DNA from: Streptomyces werraensis | GTDB lineage: Bacteria > Actinomycetota > Actinomycetes > Streptomycetales > Streptomycetaceae | Assembly (NCBI GenBank): GCA_014656175.1 | Contig: BNBX01000010.1 | Location: 248,001 to 312,000 of the forward strand | Direction of reading: 5' to 3' | Length of the DNA stretch: 64,000 bases | In this document: in pieces, positions 46,316 through 55,357 of the stretch | Layout of the letters: every line of letters begins with the position of its first letter | How positions within the stretch are numbered: position 1 is the stretch's first letter | The notes under the pieces: generated by a model | What the model saw: only the letters and a program-made list of their open reading frames with translations | Told to the model about the DNA's origin: nothing | The model's database searches: none | Made by a program: the position numbers and the translations under genes

Positions 46316-46966
46316 TCAGCCTTCCGGCGCCGGTGTCGGCACCGCGCCGGCGACCGGCCCGTACTCGTTGTGCGTGCGGTACCTCTCGTCGAACCGGCCC
46401 GAAATCCAGCGGTACGTGATCACGACCTCGCCGGACGGGCTCGACACCGGATCGCCGCGGCCGTAGACCTGCTTGGTCACCACCAGGTCCCCGCGGTCGA
46501 TCTCGGCGTAGACCGGCGGCTCCTCCGCGCTGAACACGTTGACATAGCCGTCGCCCTGGTGCCGGTACACGTACGCACCGATGCCGACGGCGTCTCCGCA
46601 GGTCAGCACGTTGACGACGACGTCGTCGCGGGCCTCGCCCGTGAGGTTGCCGTAGCTGACGTCCACCGGGTACTCGTCGGCGACGCAGGGCTTCAGCTCC
46701 CGCTTCACCTCGTCCGACACGGCCGGATCCTTCAGGATCAGCAGTACGGCGTCCACGCGGTCGGGCGTCGGCGAGGACGCGGTGGCGGGTGCGGCCGGGC
46801 TGGCCCCGCCGTCCACACGCGCCGGACCCTCGTCCCGGGCGCCGGTGCCGCTCGCGCCGCATCCGGTCCCGAACAGCACAGCGGCGGCGAGCACGGCCGT
46901 CGCCGTACTCGCCGTCCGGGCGGTGGACCGGGCCCGTTCGGGCCCCGCGCCGGTCAGGCCGCGCAA
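46316..46966 (-). CDS. cseA: Lipoprotein CseA, negative modulator of sigE
   Basis: The 216-residue protein has a long basic N-terminus and an h-region ending in a lipobox (AVLFGTGC, cysteine near residue 36), so it is a lipoprotein on the outer face of the membrane. In S. coelicolor CseA dampens sigE expression. A TTG start at 46966 is supported by GAGGAG 8 nt upstream and overlaps the sigE 3' end by 13 nt. The mature domain (VDAVLLILKDPAVSDEVKREL...) has no recognised fold. Confidence 0.92.
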   Translation of the reverse strand: MRGLTGAGPERARSTARTASTATAVLAAAVLFGTGCGASGTGARDEGPARVDGGASPAAPATASSPTPDRVDAVLLILKDPAVSDEVKRELKPCVADEYPVDVSYGNLTGEARDDVVVNVLTCGDAVGIGAYVYRHQGDGYVNVFSAEEPPVYAEIDRGDLVVTKQVYGRGDPVSSPSGEVVITYRWISGRFDERYRTHNEYGPVAGAVPTPAPEG

Positions 46967-47493
46967 CGCTCCCGCTCCTCACGCTCCAGCGCGCGTGCGT
47001 CCGACTCGCGGGACTCCAGCTCCTCGCGGAGCCGGGCCAGCGCCCGGTGCAGCGTGCTCTTGACCGTTCCGGCCGACATGCCGAGTGCGGCGGCCGTCTC
47101 GTCCGTGGACATCTGCTCCCAGTGTCGCAGCACCACGACGCTGCGCTGCTTCGGGGCGAGGACCTTCAGCACGTCCATCAGCAGGGCGCGGTCCGCGTAC
47201 TGCTCGGTGGCGTCCTCCACACGCGACTCGGGGAGCTGCTCGGTGGGCACCTCCTCCAGCTTGCGCGCCCGCCACCACTCCGTCCGCGTGTTGATCATGA
47301 CGCGGCGCAGATAGGCGTCGGCCAGCCGCTTGTCCTCGATGGTCTCCCAGCGGCCGTACGTGCGCACCAGCGCGGTCTGCAGCAGGTCCTGCGCCTCGAC
47401 GGGATCCGGGACCAGGCGCCGGGCGCTGCGCAGCAGCGCGTCCTGCCGGGTGCGGACGTACTCCTCGAACTCGAGCACCTCGCCCTTCGCCAT
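46954..47493 (-). CDS. sigE: ECF RNA polymerase sigma factor SigE
   Basis: The 179-residue sigma factor has region 2 (FEEYVRTRQDALLRSARRL, DLLQTALVRTYGRW) and region 4 (LAPKQRSVVVLRHWEQMSTDETAAALGMSAGTVKS, quoted in part: QRSVVVLRHWE, SAGTVKSTLHRAL). It directs genes that maintain the cell wall. No anti-sigma factor is adjacent; control is through CseBC acting on its promoter in 47494-47776. ATG 47493 begins MAKGEVLEFEEY. Cotranscription with cseA-cseB-cseC is implied by overlaps. Confidence 0.96.
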   Translation of the reverse strand: MAKGEVLEFEEYVRTRQDALLRSARRLVPDPVEAQDLLQTALVRTYGRWETIEDKRLADAYLRRVMINTRTEWWRARKLEEVPTEQLPESRVEDATEQYADRALLMDVLKVLAPKQRSVVVLRHWEQMSTDETAAALGMSAGTVKSTLHRALARLREELESRESDARALEREERERCAA

Positions 47494-47776
47494 GGTGTAC
47501 CGCCTTCCGGTCCCCGTTCCGGCCCGCCCCCGCGGGCCGGCCGTACCGCTCGTGTTCCGTCTCGTCGTGCTCCGGTCGAGCACGCGATCGAAACTACGGA
47601 GGCGTTGTCACGGCACTGTGCGGAGCACCCTGCGGGCAGCCCTCGGGTGTCCGTCGGTTGTGTAACGGAGGGACGAACGGGACGAAGGGGCGAGGTGTTC
47701 GGTACGGGTATGCGGCGGTACGCCCGTCATGCGCGGTGTGACGGGCGTGAACCGTGTGACCGGCGAGGGCCCGGTG

Positions 47777-48712
47777 TCAGCTCAGCGGCAGCCGGTACAG
47801 GCCGCCCGGCATCGGCTCCACCAGGCCGTCCGACACCAGCCCGTCCAGCGCGCGGGCGCGCTGCACCGGCTCGTGCCACACCCGGTCCAGCGCCGCCTGC
47901 GGCACCGGCCCGTGCGCCTCCCGCAGTACCGCGAGGAGCCGGCCGCGGACCTGGCGGTCGGTGCCCGCATACGTCTGCCCGCGGCGCGGCGGCCCGTCGT
48001 GCGCCGGCTTGCCCGCCAGCCGCCACGCGCACTGCGCGGCGATCGGGCAGCGGTGGCACGCCTCGTTCTTCGCCGTGCACACCAGCGCGCCCAGCTCCAT
48101 GGAGGCGGCGGCCCACCGGGCGGCCGTGGCCGCGTCCTCCGGCAGCAGCGTCCGGGCGAGCCGGCGCTCGGCGGCGGTGGTGGCGTTCGGCGGGTACTGC
48201 GTGCCGCTGACCGCGCGGGCGAACACCCGGCGGACGTTGGTGTCCAGCACCGCGTGCCGCTGCCCGTAGGCGAACGACGCCACGGCCGCGGCGGTGTACT
48301 CGCCGATGCCGGGCAGCGCGAGCAGCTGGGCGTGCTCGGACGGTACGTCGCCGCCGTGCCGTTCCGTTATGGCCACGGCGGCTCCGTGCAGGCGCAGGGC
48401 GCGGCGTGGGTAGCCGAGCCGGCCCCAGGCGCGGACGGCCTCGCCGGGCGCCTCGGCGGCGAGGTCGGCGGGGCGAGGCCACCGGGCCATCCACTGCTCG
48501 TAGACGGGCAGCACCCGGTTGACCGGGGTCTGCTGCAGCATGAACTCACTGACCATCACCCCCCACGCGCCGGCCTCCGGGCGCCGCCACGGAAGGTCCC
48601 GGGCGTGCTCGTCGAACCAGTCGATGACGGGGGAGTGCAGCGGCTCACCGGGAGCACGCTCGGACACGGAATCGGCGGCGGTGCCGTACGGGGGCTTCGT
48701 GGGAGCAGTCAT
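47777..48712 (-). CDS. mutY: A/G-specific adenine glycosylase
   Basis: The 311-residue enzyme removes adenine mispaired with 8-oxoguanine. The catalytic Glu lies in MVSEFMLQQTPVNRV. The helix-hairpin-helix is LPGIGEYTAAAVASFAYG, with catalytic Asp in AVLDTNVRRV. The [4Fe-4S] ligands are C-x6-C-x2-C-x5-C in CTAKNEACHRCPIAAQC. The protein is short at its C-terminus and lacks a clear MutT-like 8-oxoG-recognition domain, as is common in actinobacteria. It is the gene before sigE on the minus strand, but 283 bp apart. Confidence 0.95.
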   Translation of the reverse strand: MTAPTKPPYGTAADSVSERAPGEPLHSPVIDWFDEHARDLPWRRPEAGAWGVMVSEFMLQQTPVNRVLPVYEQWMARWPRPADLAAEAPGEAVRAWGRLGYPRRALRLHGAAVAITERHGGDVPSEHAQLLALPGIGEYTAAAVASFAYGQRHAVLDTNVRRVFARAVSGTQYPPNATTAAERRLARTLLPEDAATAARWAAASMELGALVCTAKNEACHRCPIAAQCAWRLAGKPAHDGPPRRGQTYAGTDRQVRGRLLAVLREAHGPVPQAALDRVWHEPVQRARALDGLVSDGLVEPMPGGLYRLPLS

Positions 48713-49650
48713 GACCCGTCGATCCTGCCACGCCGGGCCGCGTGGACGGCCGAGCGCCACGGGGAAGAGCGCTTCGTTCCCCGAGCGGGGTCCCGGGCGT
48801 GCGGCCGCACGGGGGAGGGGGGCATGGGGGCGCCGGCGGGAAGATGCGTGCGGGACACCGCGGCCGTCGCGCCCCCCGCACGGGGGGGGGGCCACCGGGT
48901 GCGGGGGTGCGTCCTCGAGCGGGTGGGCAGGCCTTCGGCGTCGTCCCGTGCGCCCTCCGCGCTCTTGGCCCGCGTCGGTCGCCGGGTGACGACAGCGCTG
49001 GGGGCCGCCGCGGGCGAAGAGCCGACTGCCGCCGCTGCGTGCGAGCGGCGGCAGGTTCGTCTCCGTCGACCGCGACCGGCGCTGCTTCGACCACCACGAC
49101 CGCTGGGCCGCCGAGGACGTCGTCCCGCGTGCCGGCGGGCAACGGGACCTCGGACGGGCGGAGTTCCGCATCGTTCCGGGGGCCGGCTGAACGTCTCCGC
49201 CCTCACCGTCTCCGAAGGCGGCTGTGTGGCACGGGCGTTGACCGAAGGAGTGACCGGCCGCGCGCGGTCCTGGACCGGTTCGGCGTGCGCGCGCCGTGCG
49301 GGTGGTGCACGCCCACGAACACACTTGAGAACGTGACGAGTAGAGGACCTCGCCGCAGACGTACGCCACAGCCGTGGCCAGGAGTGCAAGGACCGCGATC
49401 GCGAACGCTCGGGTGTGGCAGCGCCGTGTGCGTGGTCGGTGATGTCACGGCAGGGCCCGCTGTCCGCACAGTCCTTGGTCACCGACCGTAAGGGAACGGC
49501 CGGGACGGTCACGCCCCGCGATCGTCGTGTGCCGTACCTGGCGAAAGACGGGGGTGGGCGGCCGGTTACCGGGATGATGATCCGGAAAAGTTGCGTGCTG
49601 AGCGGCGGGTGGGACAAGCGAACGCTCGGATCTCTCGTACAGTTTGCGCC
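48713..49650. other. 938-bp region without an intact gene
   Basis: This region holds a G10 homopolymer (48882-48891) and a C6 run just before it. A short coding-like remnant is noted separately at 49044-49190. The TACAGT hexamer (49638-49643) serves the next gene. A hydrophobic stretch readable on the minus strand near 49320-49400 lacks a start codon after its upstream stop, so it is not called. Confidence 0.5.
49044..49190 (+). pseudogene. Possible 3' gene remnant
   Basis: In one plus-strand frame, codons from 49050 to the TGA at 49188 are almost all G/C at the third position and encode GGRFVSVDRDRRCFDHHDRW... to AEFRIVPGAG. This resembles the last strand of a beta-trefoil carbohydrate-binding domain such as AbfB. 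The frame is closed by a TGA at 48987 and has no start or ribosome site. It may be a decayed tail of a secreted enzyme gene, or chance. Confidence 0.3.
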
Positions 49651-50526
49651 GTGGGATCTCTGCGCAATCCGGTCGGGCCGCTTCCCTCCTCCATCTACTG
49701 GCGTCGGAGGGCCGTACTGCTGTCCGTGCTCGCCCTGTTGGCGTTGTTGATCACCTGGGTCGTGGTCTCCGCCGATGGGAACGGCAACGGCTCGAACAAC
49801 GGGGCCAACGGCAAGAATCCCGCGCCCTCCATCACCCCCGGACCGTCCGGTTCCGGCCCTGCGATCAGTCAGGCGCCGGGCGGACGGGACGAGACGGGCG
49901 ACGGCGGGTCGGAGGGGTCCGGCGACGGCTCCGGCGACTCCGCCGGATCGTCCGGTTCCGGCTCCGACGGCGAGGGCGGCGACGGCGACCCGGCGGACTC
50001 CGCGGGTGCCGGAGGCGCGGACGGATCGGGCGGTGGCGGCAGCGCCGGTGGTGGTTCCGAGGGCGGTACGTCCGCGGGGGTCGGCGCGGGGGACGCGCTG
50101 CCGGCCGGATCCGGGTCCGGACTGCCCAACTGCTCGGCGAGCGCGGTCCGTTTCAGTCTGCGCAGCGAGCGCAACACGTACGGGCCGACGGAGACGCCGG
50201 CGTTCCTGCTCACGGCGCGGAACACGTCGGGGGCGGACTGCAAGATCGATCTCGATCCTGAGCGGACGGTGCTGACGGTGTCCCGGGCGACGGACGACGA
50301 CACGTTCTGGGCGTCCGACGACTGCCCCAAGGAGGCGCAGAGTCTGGCGTTCCGGGTGCCGGCGGGGGACAGCATCACGTACACCGTGAAGTGGGATCGC
50401 AAGCCGAGCGCGCCGGAGTGTGCGACGCCCAAGGCGGGGGCGGCGAAGCCGGGGACGTACTTGGTCGAGGCCAAGGCGCCTGGGTTCGAGAAGGTGCGGA
50501 CGTCGTTCGTGCTGAAGGCCGACTAG
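49651..50526 (+). CDS. Membrane-anchored secreted hypothetical protein with Gly/Ser/Asp-rich spacer
   Basis: The 291-residue protein has one N-terminal membrane helix (RRRAVLLSVLALLALLITWV, about 18-40). A roughly 100-residue spacer rich in G, S, D and E follows. A compact extracytoplasmic C-terminal domain (about 155-291) contains CSASAVRFSLRSERNTYGP and four cysteines arranged as two likely disulfides, with an Ig-like beta pattern. No family is recognised. GTG 49651 has TACAGT 7 nt upstream (leaderless). It ends just before a tandem repeat and convergent disA. Confidence 0.78.
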   Translation: MGSLRNPVGPLPSSIYWRRRAVLLSVLALLALLITWVVVSADGNGNGSNNGANGKNPAPSITPGPSGSGPAISQAPGGRDETGDGGSEGSGDGSGDSAGSSGSGSDGEGGDGDPADSAGAGGADGSGGGGSAGGGSEGGTSAGVGAGDALPAGSGSGLPNCSASAVRFSLRSERNTYGPTETPAFLLTARNTSGADCKIDLDPERTVLTVSRATDDDTFWASDDCPKEAQSLAFRVPAGDSITYTVKWDRKPSAPECATPKAGAAKPGTYLVEAKAPGFEKVRTSFVLKAD

Positions 50527-50550
50527 GGGTTCTCAAGGTCGCCTTTAGCT

Positions 50551-50645
50551 GCGGGCCGGTGGGGGTCGGTCGCGCAGTTCCCCGCGCCCCTTGGGGGGCG
50601 GGCCGGTGGGGGTCGGTCGCGCAGTTCCCCGCGCCCCTGGGGGGC
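50551..50645. repeat. Two tandem copies of a 47-48 bp intergenic repeat
   Basis: Copies at 50551-50597 and 50598-50645 are nearly identical and share the core GCGCAGTTCCCCGCGCCCCT. The reverse complement of that core occurs at 6823-6842. The repeat fills the gap between convergent genes (stops at 50526 and 50650) and can fold through its CCCC/GGGG runs. Confidence 0.85.
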
Positions 50646-50649
50646 TTTC

Positions 50650-51774
50650 CTACACGTAGCGTTCGAGGATGCTGCTCTCCGCCAGGCGGGAGAGGCCCTC
50701 GCGGACGCTGCGGGCTCGGGCCTCGCCGACGCCGTCCACCGTCTGGAGGTCGTCCACGCTCGCGGCGAGCAGCTTCTGCAGTCCGCCGAAGTGCTCCACC
50801 AGCCGGTCGATGATCGCGCCGGGGAGGCGCGGCACCTTCGCCAGCAGACGGAAGCCGCGCGGCGACACCGCCGAGTCCAGGGTCTCCGGGGAGCCGGTGT
50901 ACCCCAGTGCCCGCGCCACCGTCGGCAGCTCCAGCAGCTCCGCGTGCGTGAGGACGTTCAGCTCGTGCAGCGCCTCGTCGACCGTGCGGGAGCGCTTCGC
51001 GGTCGGCTCGGGGACGTAGTCCCGTACGACCAGTTCGCGCTCCGGCTCCACGCCCGCGATCAACTCGTCCAGCTGGAGCGCGAGAAGACGGCCGTCGGTG
51101 CCCAGTTCGACCACGTATTCGGCGATTTCGGTGGCGATGCGGCGCACCATCTCAAGCCGCTGCGCGACCGCCGAGACGTCCCGGACCGTCACCAGGTCCT
51201 CGATCTCCAGCGCGGACAGCGTGCCCGCGACCTCGTCGAGGCGGAGCTTGTACCGCTCCAGGGTGGCGAGCGCCTGGTTGGCGCGGGACAGGATCGCCGC
51301 CGAGTCCTCCAGGACGCGGCGCTGCCCGTCGACGTACAGCGCGATCAGCCGCATCGACTGGGAGACGGAGACCACGGGGAAGCCGACCTGCTTGGAGACG
51401 CGGTCGGCGGTGCGGTGCCGGGTGCCCGTCTCCTCGGTGGGGATCGTCGGGTCCGGGACCAGCTGCACGCCGGCCCGCAGGATCTTCGACAGGTCCGAGG
51501 ACAGCACGATGCCGCCGTCCAGCTTGCACAGCTCGCGCAGCCGGGTCGCGGTGAACTCCACGTCCAGCACGAAGCCGCCGCTGCACAGCGCCTCGACGGT
51601 CTTGTCCGAGCCGAGCACGATGAGCCCGCCCGTGTTGCCGCGGAGCACGCGCTCCAGGCCGTCACGCAGGGCGGTGCCGGGCGCCACAGCGCTCAGCGAG
51701 GCGCGCATCAGGCCATCGGAACCGGCACTCCCACCGGACTTTCCGGGAGCTGCTGCCCGGTCGTTGGCTGCCAC
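50650..51774 (-). CDS. disA: DNA integrity scanning diadenylate cyclase
   Basis: The 374-residue octameric enzyme makes c-di-AMP from two ATP and pauses at branched DNA. The N-terminal DAC domain has KLDGGIVLSSD (DGG where Bacillus has DGA) and the RHR motif in GTRHRTADR. A helical spine and a C-terminal helix-hairpin-helix domain (DDLQTVDGVGEARARSVREGL) follow. GTG 51774 has an ideal GGAGGAG site and gives the length remembered for Streptomyces DisA. It lies 69 bp after radA, and RadA restrains DisA in Bacillus (knowledge). Confidence 0.97.
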   Translation of the reverse strand: MAANDRAAAPGKSGGSAGSDGLMRASLSAVAPGTALRDGLERVLRGNTGGLIVLGSDKTVEALCSGGFVLDVEFTATRLRELCKLDGGIVLSSDLSKILRAGVQLVPDPTIPTEETGTRHRTADRVSKQVGFPVVSVSQSMRLIALYVDGQRRVLEDSAAILSRANQALATLERYKLRLDEVAGTLSALEIEDLVTVRDVSAVAQRLEMVRRIATEIAEYVVELGTDGRLLALQLDELIAGVEPERELVVRDYVPEPTAKRSRTVDEALHELNVLTHAELLELPTVARALGYTGSPETLDSAVSPRGFRLLAKVPRLPGAIIDRLVEHFGGLQKLLAASVDDLQTVDGVGEARARSVREGLSRLAESSILERYV

Positions 51775-51843
51775 TGCACTCCTCCGGTCGCAGGTTCTGG
51801 GCGCCCCCGCGCTTCGTACGGACGGGCGAGACCTGGGCAAAGT

Positions 51844-53256
51844 CTACCGGCGGTCCTCCGGCTCCCGTGGGGCCTCTCGCCGACGGGAGCGGGGAAGGAC
51901 CCGCAGCGCGTCCCCTATGTCCGCCACTTCCAGAACCTTCATGCCCGCCGGAACCTTGCCCGGATCGCCCGGCACCAGGGCGTGCGTGAAGCCCAGGCGG
52001 TGCGCCTCGGCGAGCCTGCGCTGCACGCCCGTGACGCGTCTCACCTCGCCCGCGAGGCCCACTTCGCCGATCGCGACGAGGTTCTTCGGCAGCGGGGTGT
52101 CACTCGCGGCGGACGCCAGGGCGAGCGCGACGGCCAGGTCCGCGGCCGGCTCGGAGAGCTTCACGCCGCCGACCGTCGCGGAGTAGATGTCCCTTTTGCC
52201 CAAGGCGCTGATCCGGCCGCGCTGTTCCAGCACGGCCAGCATCATCGAGACGCGGGAGGTCTCCAGGCCGGAGGTGGTCCGCCGGGGGGAGGGGATCTGC
52301 GAGTCCACGGTGAGCGCCTGCACCTCGGCGACCAGCGGACGGCGGCCCTCCAGGGTGACGGTCAGACAGGTGCCCGGGACCGGTTCGTCACGACGGGTCA
52401 GGAAAAGTCCGCTCGGGTCAGCGAGGCCCGTGATGCCCTCGTCGTGCAGTTCGAAGCAGCCGACCTCGTCGGTCGTGCCGTAGCGGTTCTTGACGCCGCG
52501 GACCAGACGCAGGCGGGCGTGCCGGTCGCCCTCGAAGTGCAGCACCACGTCCACCAGGTGCTCCAGGAGGCGCGGGCCCGCGATGGCGCCGTCCTTGGTG
52601 ACATGTCCCACGAGGAGCGTGGACATCCCGCGCTCCTTGGAGGCGCGGATCAGCGCGCCCGCCACCTCGCGCACCTGGGCCATGCCGCCCGGCGCGCCGT
52701 CGATCTCGGGGGAGGCGACCGTCTGCACCGAGTCAAGGATCAGCAGCGACGGCTTCACCGCGTCCAAGTGGCCGAGGACGGCCGACAGATCCGTCTCGGC
52801 GGCGAGATAGAGGTGGTCGTCGATGGCGTGGATACGGTCGGCGCGCAGCCGGACCTGACTCGCCGACTCCTCACCCGTGACGTACAGGGTGCGGTGCTCG
52901 TCGCTCGCGGACTTGGCGGCGACGTCCAGCAGCAGCGTGGACTTGCCCACACCCGGCTCGCCCGCGACCAGCACCACCGCTCCGGGCACCAGCCCGCCGC
53001 CGAGCACCCGGTCCAGCTCGGGCACGCCCGTGGAGCGGGCGGTGGCCTGCCGCCCGTCGACCTGCCCGATGGGCAGCGCGGAGGTGGTGACCCGGCCCGG
53101 CGCGGTCGTCCGCACGGCGGGCGCCGCACCGTACTCCTCGACCGTCCCCCAGGCCTGGCACTCGGGACACCGCCCGAGCCACTTGGCCGTCTGCCATCCG
53201 CACTCGGTGCAGCGGTAGGACGGACGGTCCTTGGAGGTCTTGGTACGGGCAGCCAT
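51844..53256 (-). CDS. radA: DNA repair protein RadA
   Basis: The 470-residue branch-migration helicase has an N-terminal zinc finger (YRCTECGWQTAKWLGRCPEC). The RecA-like core has Walker A GEPGVGKST, Walker B SLLILDSVQ and the RadA-specific KNRYG motif. The C-terminal Lon-like domain lacks a catalytic Ser-Lys pair in recognisable form. It is transcribed toward disA with a 69-bp gap, forming a radA-disA unit. Confidence 0.97.
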   Translation of the reverse strand: MAARTKTSKDRPSYRCTECGWQTAKWLGRCPECQAWGTVEEYGAAPAVRTTAPGRVTTSALPIGQVDGRQATARSTGVPELDRVLGGGLVPGAVVLVAGEPGVGKSTLLLDVAAKSASDEHRTLYVTGEESASQVRLRADRIHAIDDHLYLAAETDLSAVLGHLDAVKPSLLILDSVQTVASPEIDGAPGGMAQVREVAGALIRASKERGMSTLLVGHVTKDGAIAGPRLLEHLVDVVLHFEGDRHARLRLVRGVKNRYGTTDEVGCFELHDEGITGLADPSGLFLTRRDEPVPGTCLTVTLEGRRPLVAEVQALTVDSQIPSPRRTTSGLETSRVSMMLAVLEQRGRISALGKRDIYSATVGGVKLSEPAADLAVALALASAASDTPLPKNLVAIGEVGLAGEVRRVTGVQRRLAEAHRLGFTHALVPGDPGKVPAGMKVLEVADIGDALRVLPRSRRREAPREPEDRR

Positions 53257-53486
53257 GCCCAAAAGGTAGCGGCCCCCTCCGACACCGGGGGTCCGCCCCC
53301 GCCCCGCCGCTCCCCGGCCGCGGGGGCTCGCGCCGGTCACCATCGGAGGCCGGGCGCCCCGCGTCGTGGCCGCTCACCGGGCGGGGAAAGGTTCCTGTCC
53401 CCGGATTGAGGGATCGTTTCACCCGTACGGATTAAAAGTGCGCACGGCGCCGGAAGGCGTCGCCCCCCGGCCCCTACGGTCGCCGA

Positions 53487-55268
53487 ATGACGAGCAGCGG
53501 CCCGGACACCTCGACCCGTACGTCCACCCGTACGACCGGAACCCACCGGACGCACCGGGGAGCGCGCGACCGAGCGGCCGCGCGCACGCCGGACCGGCGG
53601 CCGGCCGCCCGCTACGAACCGCACGTGGACGGTCTGTTCACCTACTGCCTGTCCGTCCTGTGCGACCACGACGCGGCCACCGCCGCCCTGGCCGACGCGC
53701 TCCACCTCGCGGAGCGCCGCGACCGGCACGTCCCGGACGAACTCGGCAGCCTCCGCGCGTGGCTGTACGCCCTCGCCCGCTGGGCGTGTCTGCGCAAGCT
53801 CGCCGAGGCCAGGCGGAAGCGTCAGGCCGCGCACGCCGGCGGCCGCTCCGGCGGGCAGCGTGCCTCCGCGGGACACCAGGACGCCCCCGCCGCACCCCCC
53901 GAGGAGCAGGAGCGGCGCCGCCGCGAACTGGCCGCGCTCGCCTGGCCGGAGGCCGCCGGGACCAGCCCGGAGCAGCGCGAGGCGCTCGAACTGGCCGTCC
54001 GGCACCGTCTCGCCGCCCACGAGGTCGCCGCCGTGCTCGGCATGGCCCCGGCCGCGGCGCGCGAACTGCTCGCCACCGCGGCCTGCGAGGTGGAACGCAC
54101 CCGCGCCGCCCTCGCCGTCGTGGAGACCGGCGCCTGCCCGGGCGTGGCGCACCTCACGGGCGACCAGGGCATGGTGCTCGGCAGCACACTGCGCCGCGAA
54201 CTCGTCCGCCATGTCGACGACTGCCCGCGCTGCCGCCGTACCGCCGAGCGGGCCGTCCCGGGCCGGTGGCCCGGCACCAGCGTCACCCCGGACGCCCTGC
54301 CGCTCGTGCCGGCGCCCACCGGCGCCCTGCGCACCGCCCTCGCGCACCACCCCCGTGTGCACGGCGGCGCGCCCCGCTTCGACCGGCGCGGCTTCCCCAT
54401 GGACCCCAAGGACCGGGCCGCCCGCCGCGACCGCCTCCGCGCGCGTGCCGTCACGACGACCGTCGTCGCCACGGTCGTCGCCGCGCCCGTGCTGGCCCTG
54501 TGGGCGGCCTACCGGGGCACCCCGGTGGGCGAGGGCGTGAGCGGCGGTCCGTCCTCCGCCCGCGAGGACGGCACCGTGGACTTCGACGGCGAGGGCGGCG
54601 CCGGCTACGAGAACGCCGGCAACGCCCAGCCCCGCCCCGGCACCCGCTTCGGCGCCGACGGCGCACCGGACGTGTCCGTGGAGGTCGTCGAGGTCGCCGG
54701 CGCCGGGCACAGGGGCGCCGCCGTCCTAGGCGTCACGGCCGCCCACAGCGGCGACACCACGCTGATCACCCTGACCGCGCGGGGTGACGGACCGGTCCGC
54801 TGGTCCGCGTCCACCGGCGCCTCCTGGCTCTACCTGAACCGGTCCTCCGGCACGCTCGCCCCGGGCGAGTCGGTGACCGTCCGGGTCCACGTCGATCAGC
54901 TGCGCGAGCCGTCCGGCCACTGGCGGGCCACGGTGGCGATCTCCCCGGCGGGCTCGGTGGTGTCCATCGAGGGGTACGGCCCCGCCCCGGCCGGCCCGGT
55001 CCCCGGCTCCCCGTCGGCCCCGGCCGGCCCGCCCCCGTCTCCCTCGCACCCGGACCCCACGACGCCGTCGCCCTCGGACCCCACGCCCACCGGCCCGCCG
55101 TCCTCCTCGGACCCGGACCCGGAGCCCTCGACGGACGACCCCGCCCCGGCCGATCCGACCCCGGCCGATCCGTCCCCCACCGACCCGTCGCCCTCGGACC
55201 CCGAACCCCCGGAGCCGAGCGACTCCACGCCCGCCGACCCGGGCAGCCCGGACCCGGGCACGTCGTAG
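53487..55268 (+). CDS. Sigma-like / zinc-finger / transmembrane / BACON fusion protein
   Basis: The 593-residue protein combines modules normally on separate chains. It has an ECF sigma region 2-like helix bundle (about 43-105, YEPHVDGLFTYCLSVLCDHD), a region 4-like helical block (about 158-212, SPEQREALELAVRHRLAAHE) and an anti-sigma type H-x3-C-x2-C motif (His242, Cys246, Cys249). One membrane helix (about 322-342), an extracytoplasmic BACON-like beta-sandwich (about 395-497, SASTGASWLYLNRSSGTLAPG) and a Pro/Ser/Asp repeat tail follow. Whether the sigma part binds polymerase is unknown. ATG 53487 has TACGGT 6 nt upstream (leaderless). Confidence 0.8.
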   Translation: MTSSGPDTSTRTSTRTTGTHRTHRGARDRAAARTPDRRPAARYEPHVDGLFTYCLSVLCDHDAATAALADALHLAERRDRHVPDELGSLRAWLYALARWACLRKLAEARRKRQAAHAGGRSGGQRASAGHQDAPAAPPEEQERRRRELAALAWPEAAGTSPEQREALELAVRHRLAAHEVAAVLGMAPAAARELLATAACEVERTRAALAVVETGACPGVAHLTGDQGMVLGSTLRRELVRHVDDCPRCRRTAERAVPGRWPGTSVTPDALPLVPAPTGALRTALAHHPRVHGGAPRFDRRGFPMDPKDRAARRDRLRARAVTTTVVATVVAAPVLALWAAYRGTPVGEGVSGGPSSAREDGTVDFDGEGGAGYENAGNAQPRPGTRFGADGAPDVSVEVVEVAGAGHRGAAVLGVTAAHSGDTTLITLTARGDGPVRWSASTGASWLYLNRSSGTLAPGESVTVRVHVDQLREPSGHWRATVAISPAGSVVSIEGYGPAPAGPVPGSPSAPAGPPPSPSHPDPTTPSPSDPTPTGPPSSSDPDPEPSTDDPAPADPTPADPSPTDPSPSDPEPPEPSDSTPADPGSPDPGTS

Positions 55269-55303
55269 AAAGGCAAGCAGGCAGAACCCGGAAGACGTGA
55301 AAA

Positions 55304-55336
55304 GGCGCCCGCCCCCTCACTCGGGGGACGGGCGCC
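55304..55336. terminator. Terminator between convergent genes
   Basis: A 13-bp stem (55304-55316 with 55323-55336, one bulged A) has a 6-nt loop. On the minus strand it is followed by TTTT. It separates the fusion gene from the Cys-rich gene. Confidence 0.82.
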
Positions 55337-55357
55337 GATGACGCCGGAAGCGACCCG

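Noticed and set aside
49300..49460. Minus-strand membrane peptide (AFAIAVLALLATAVAYV)
   Set aside because: No start codon lies between the upstream stop and the hydrophobic stretch, and no ribosome site is present.
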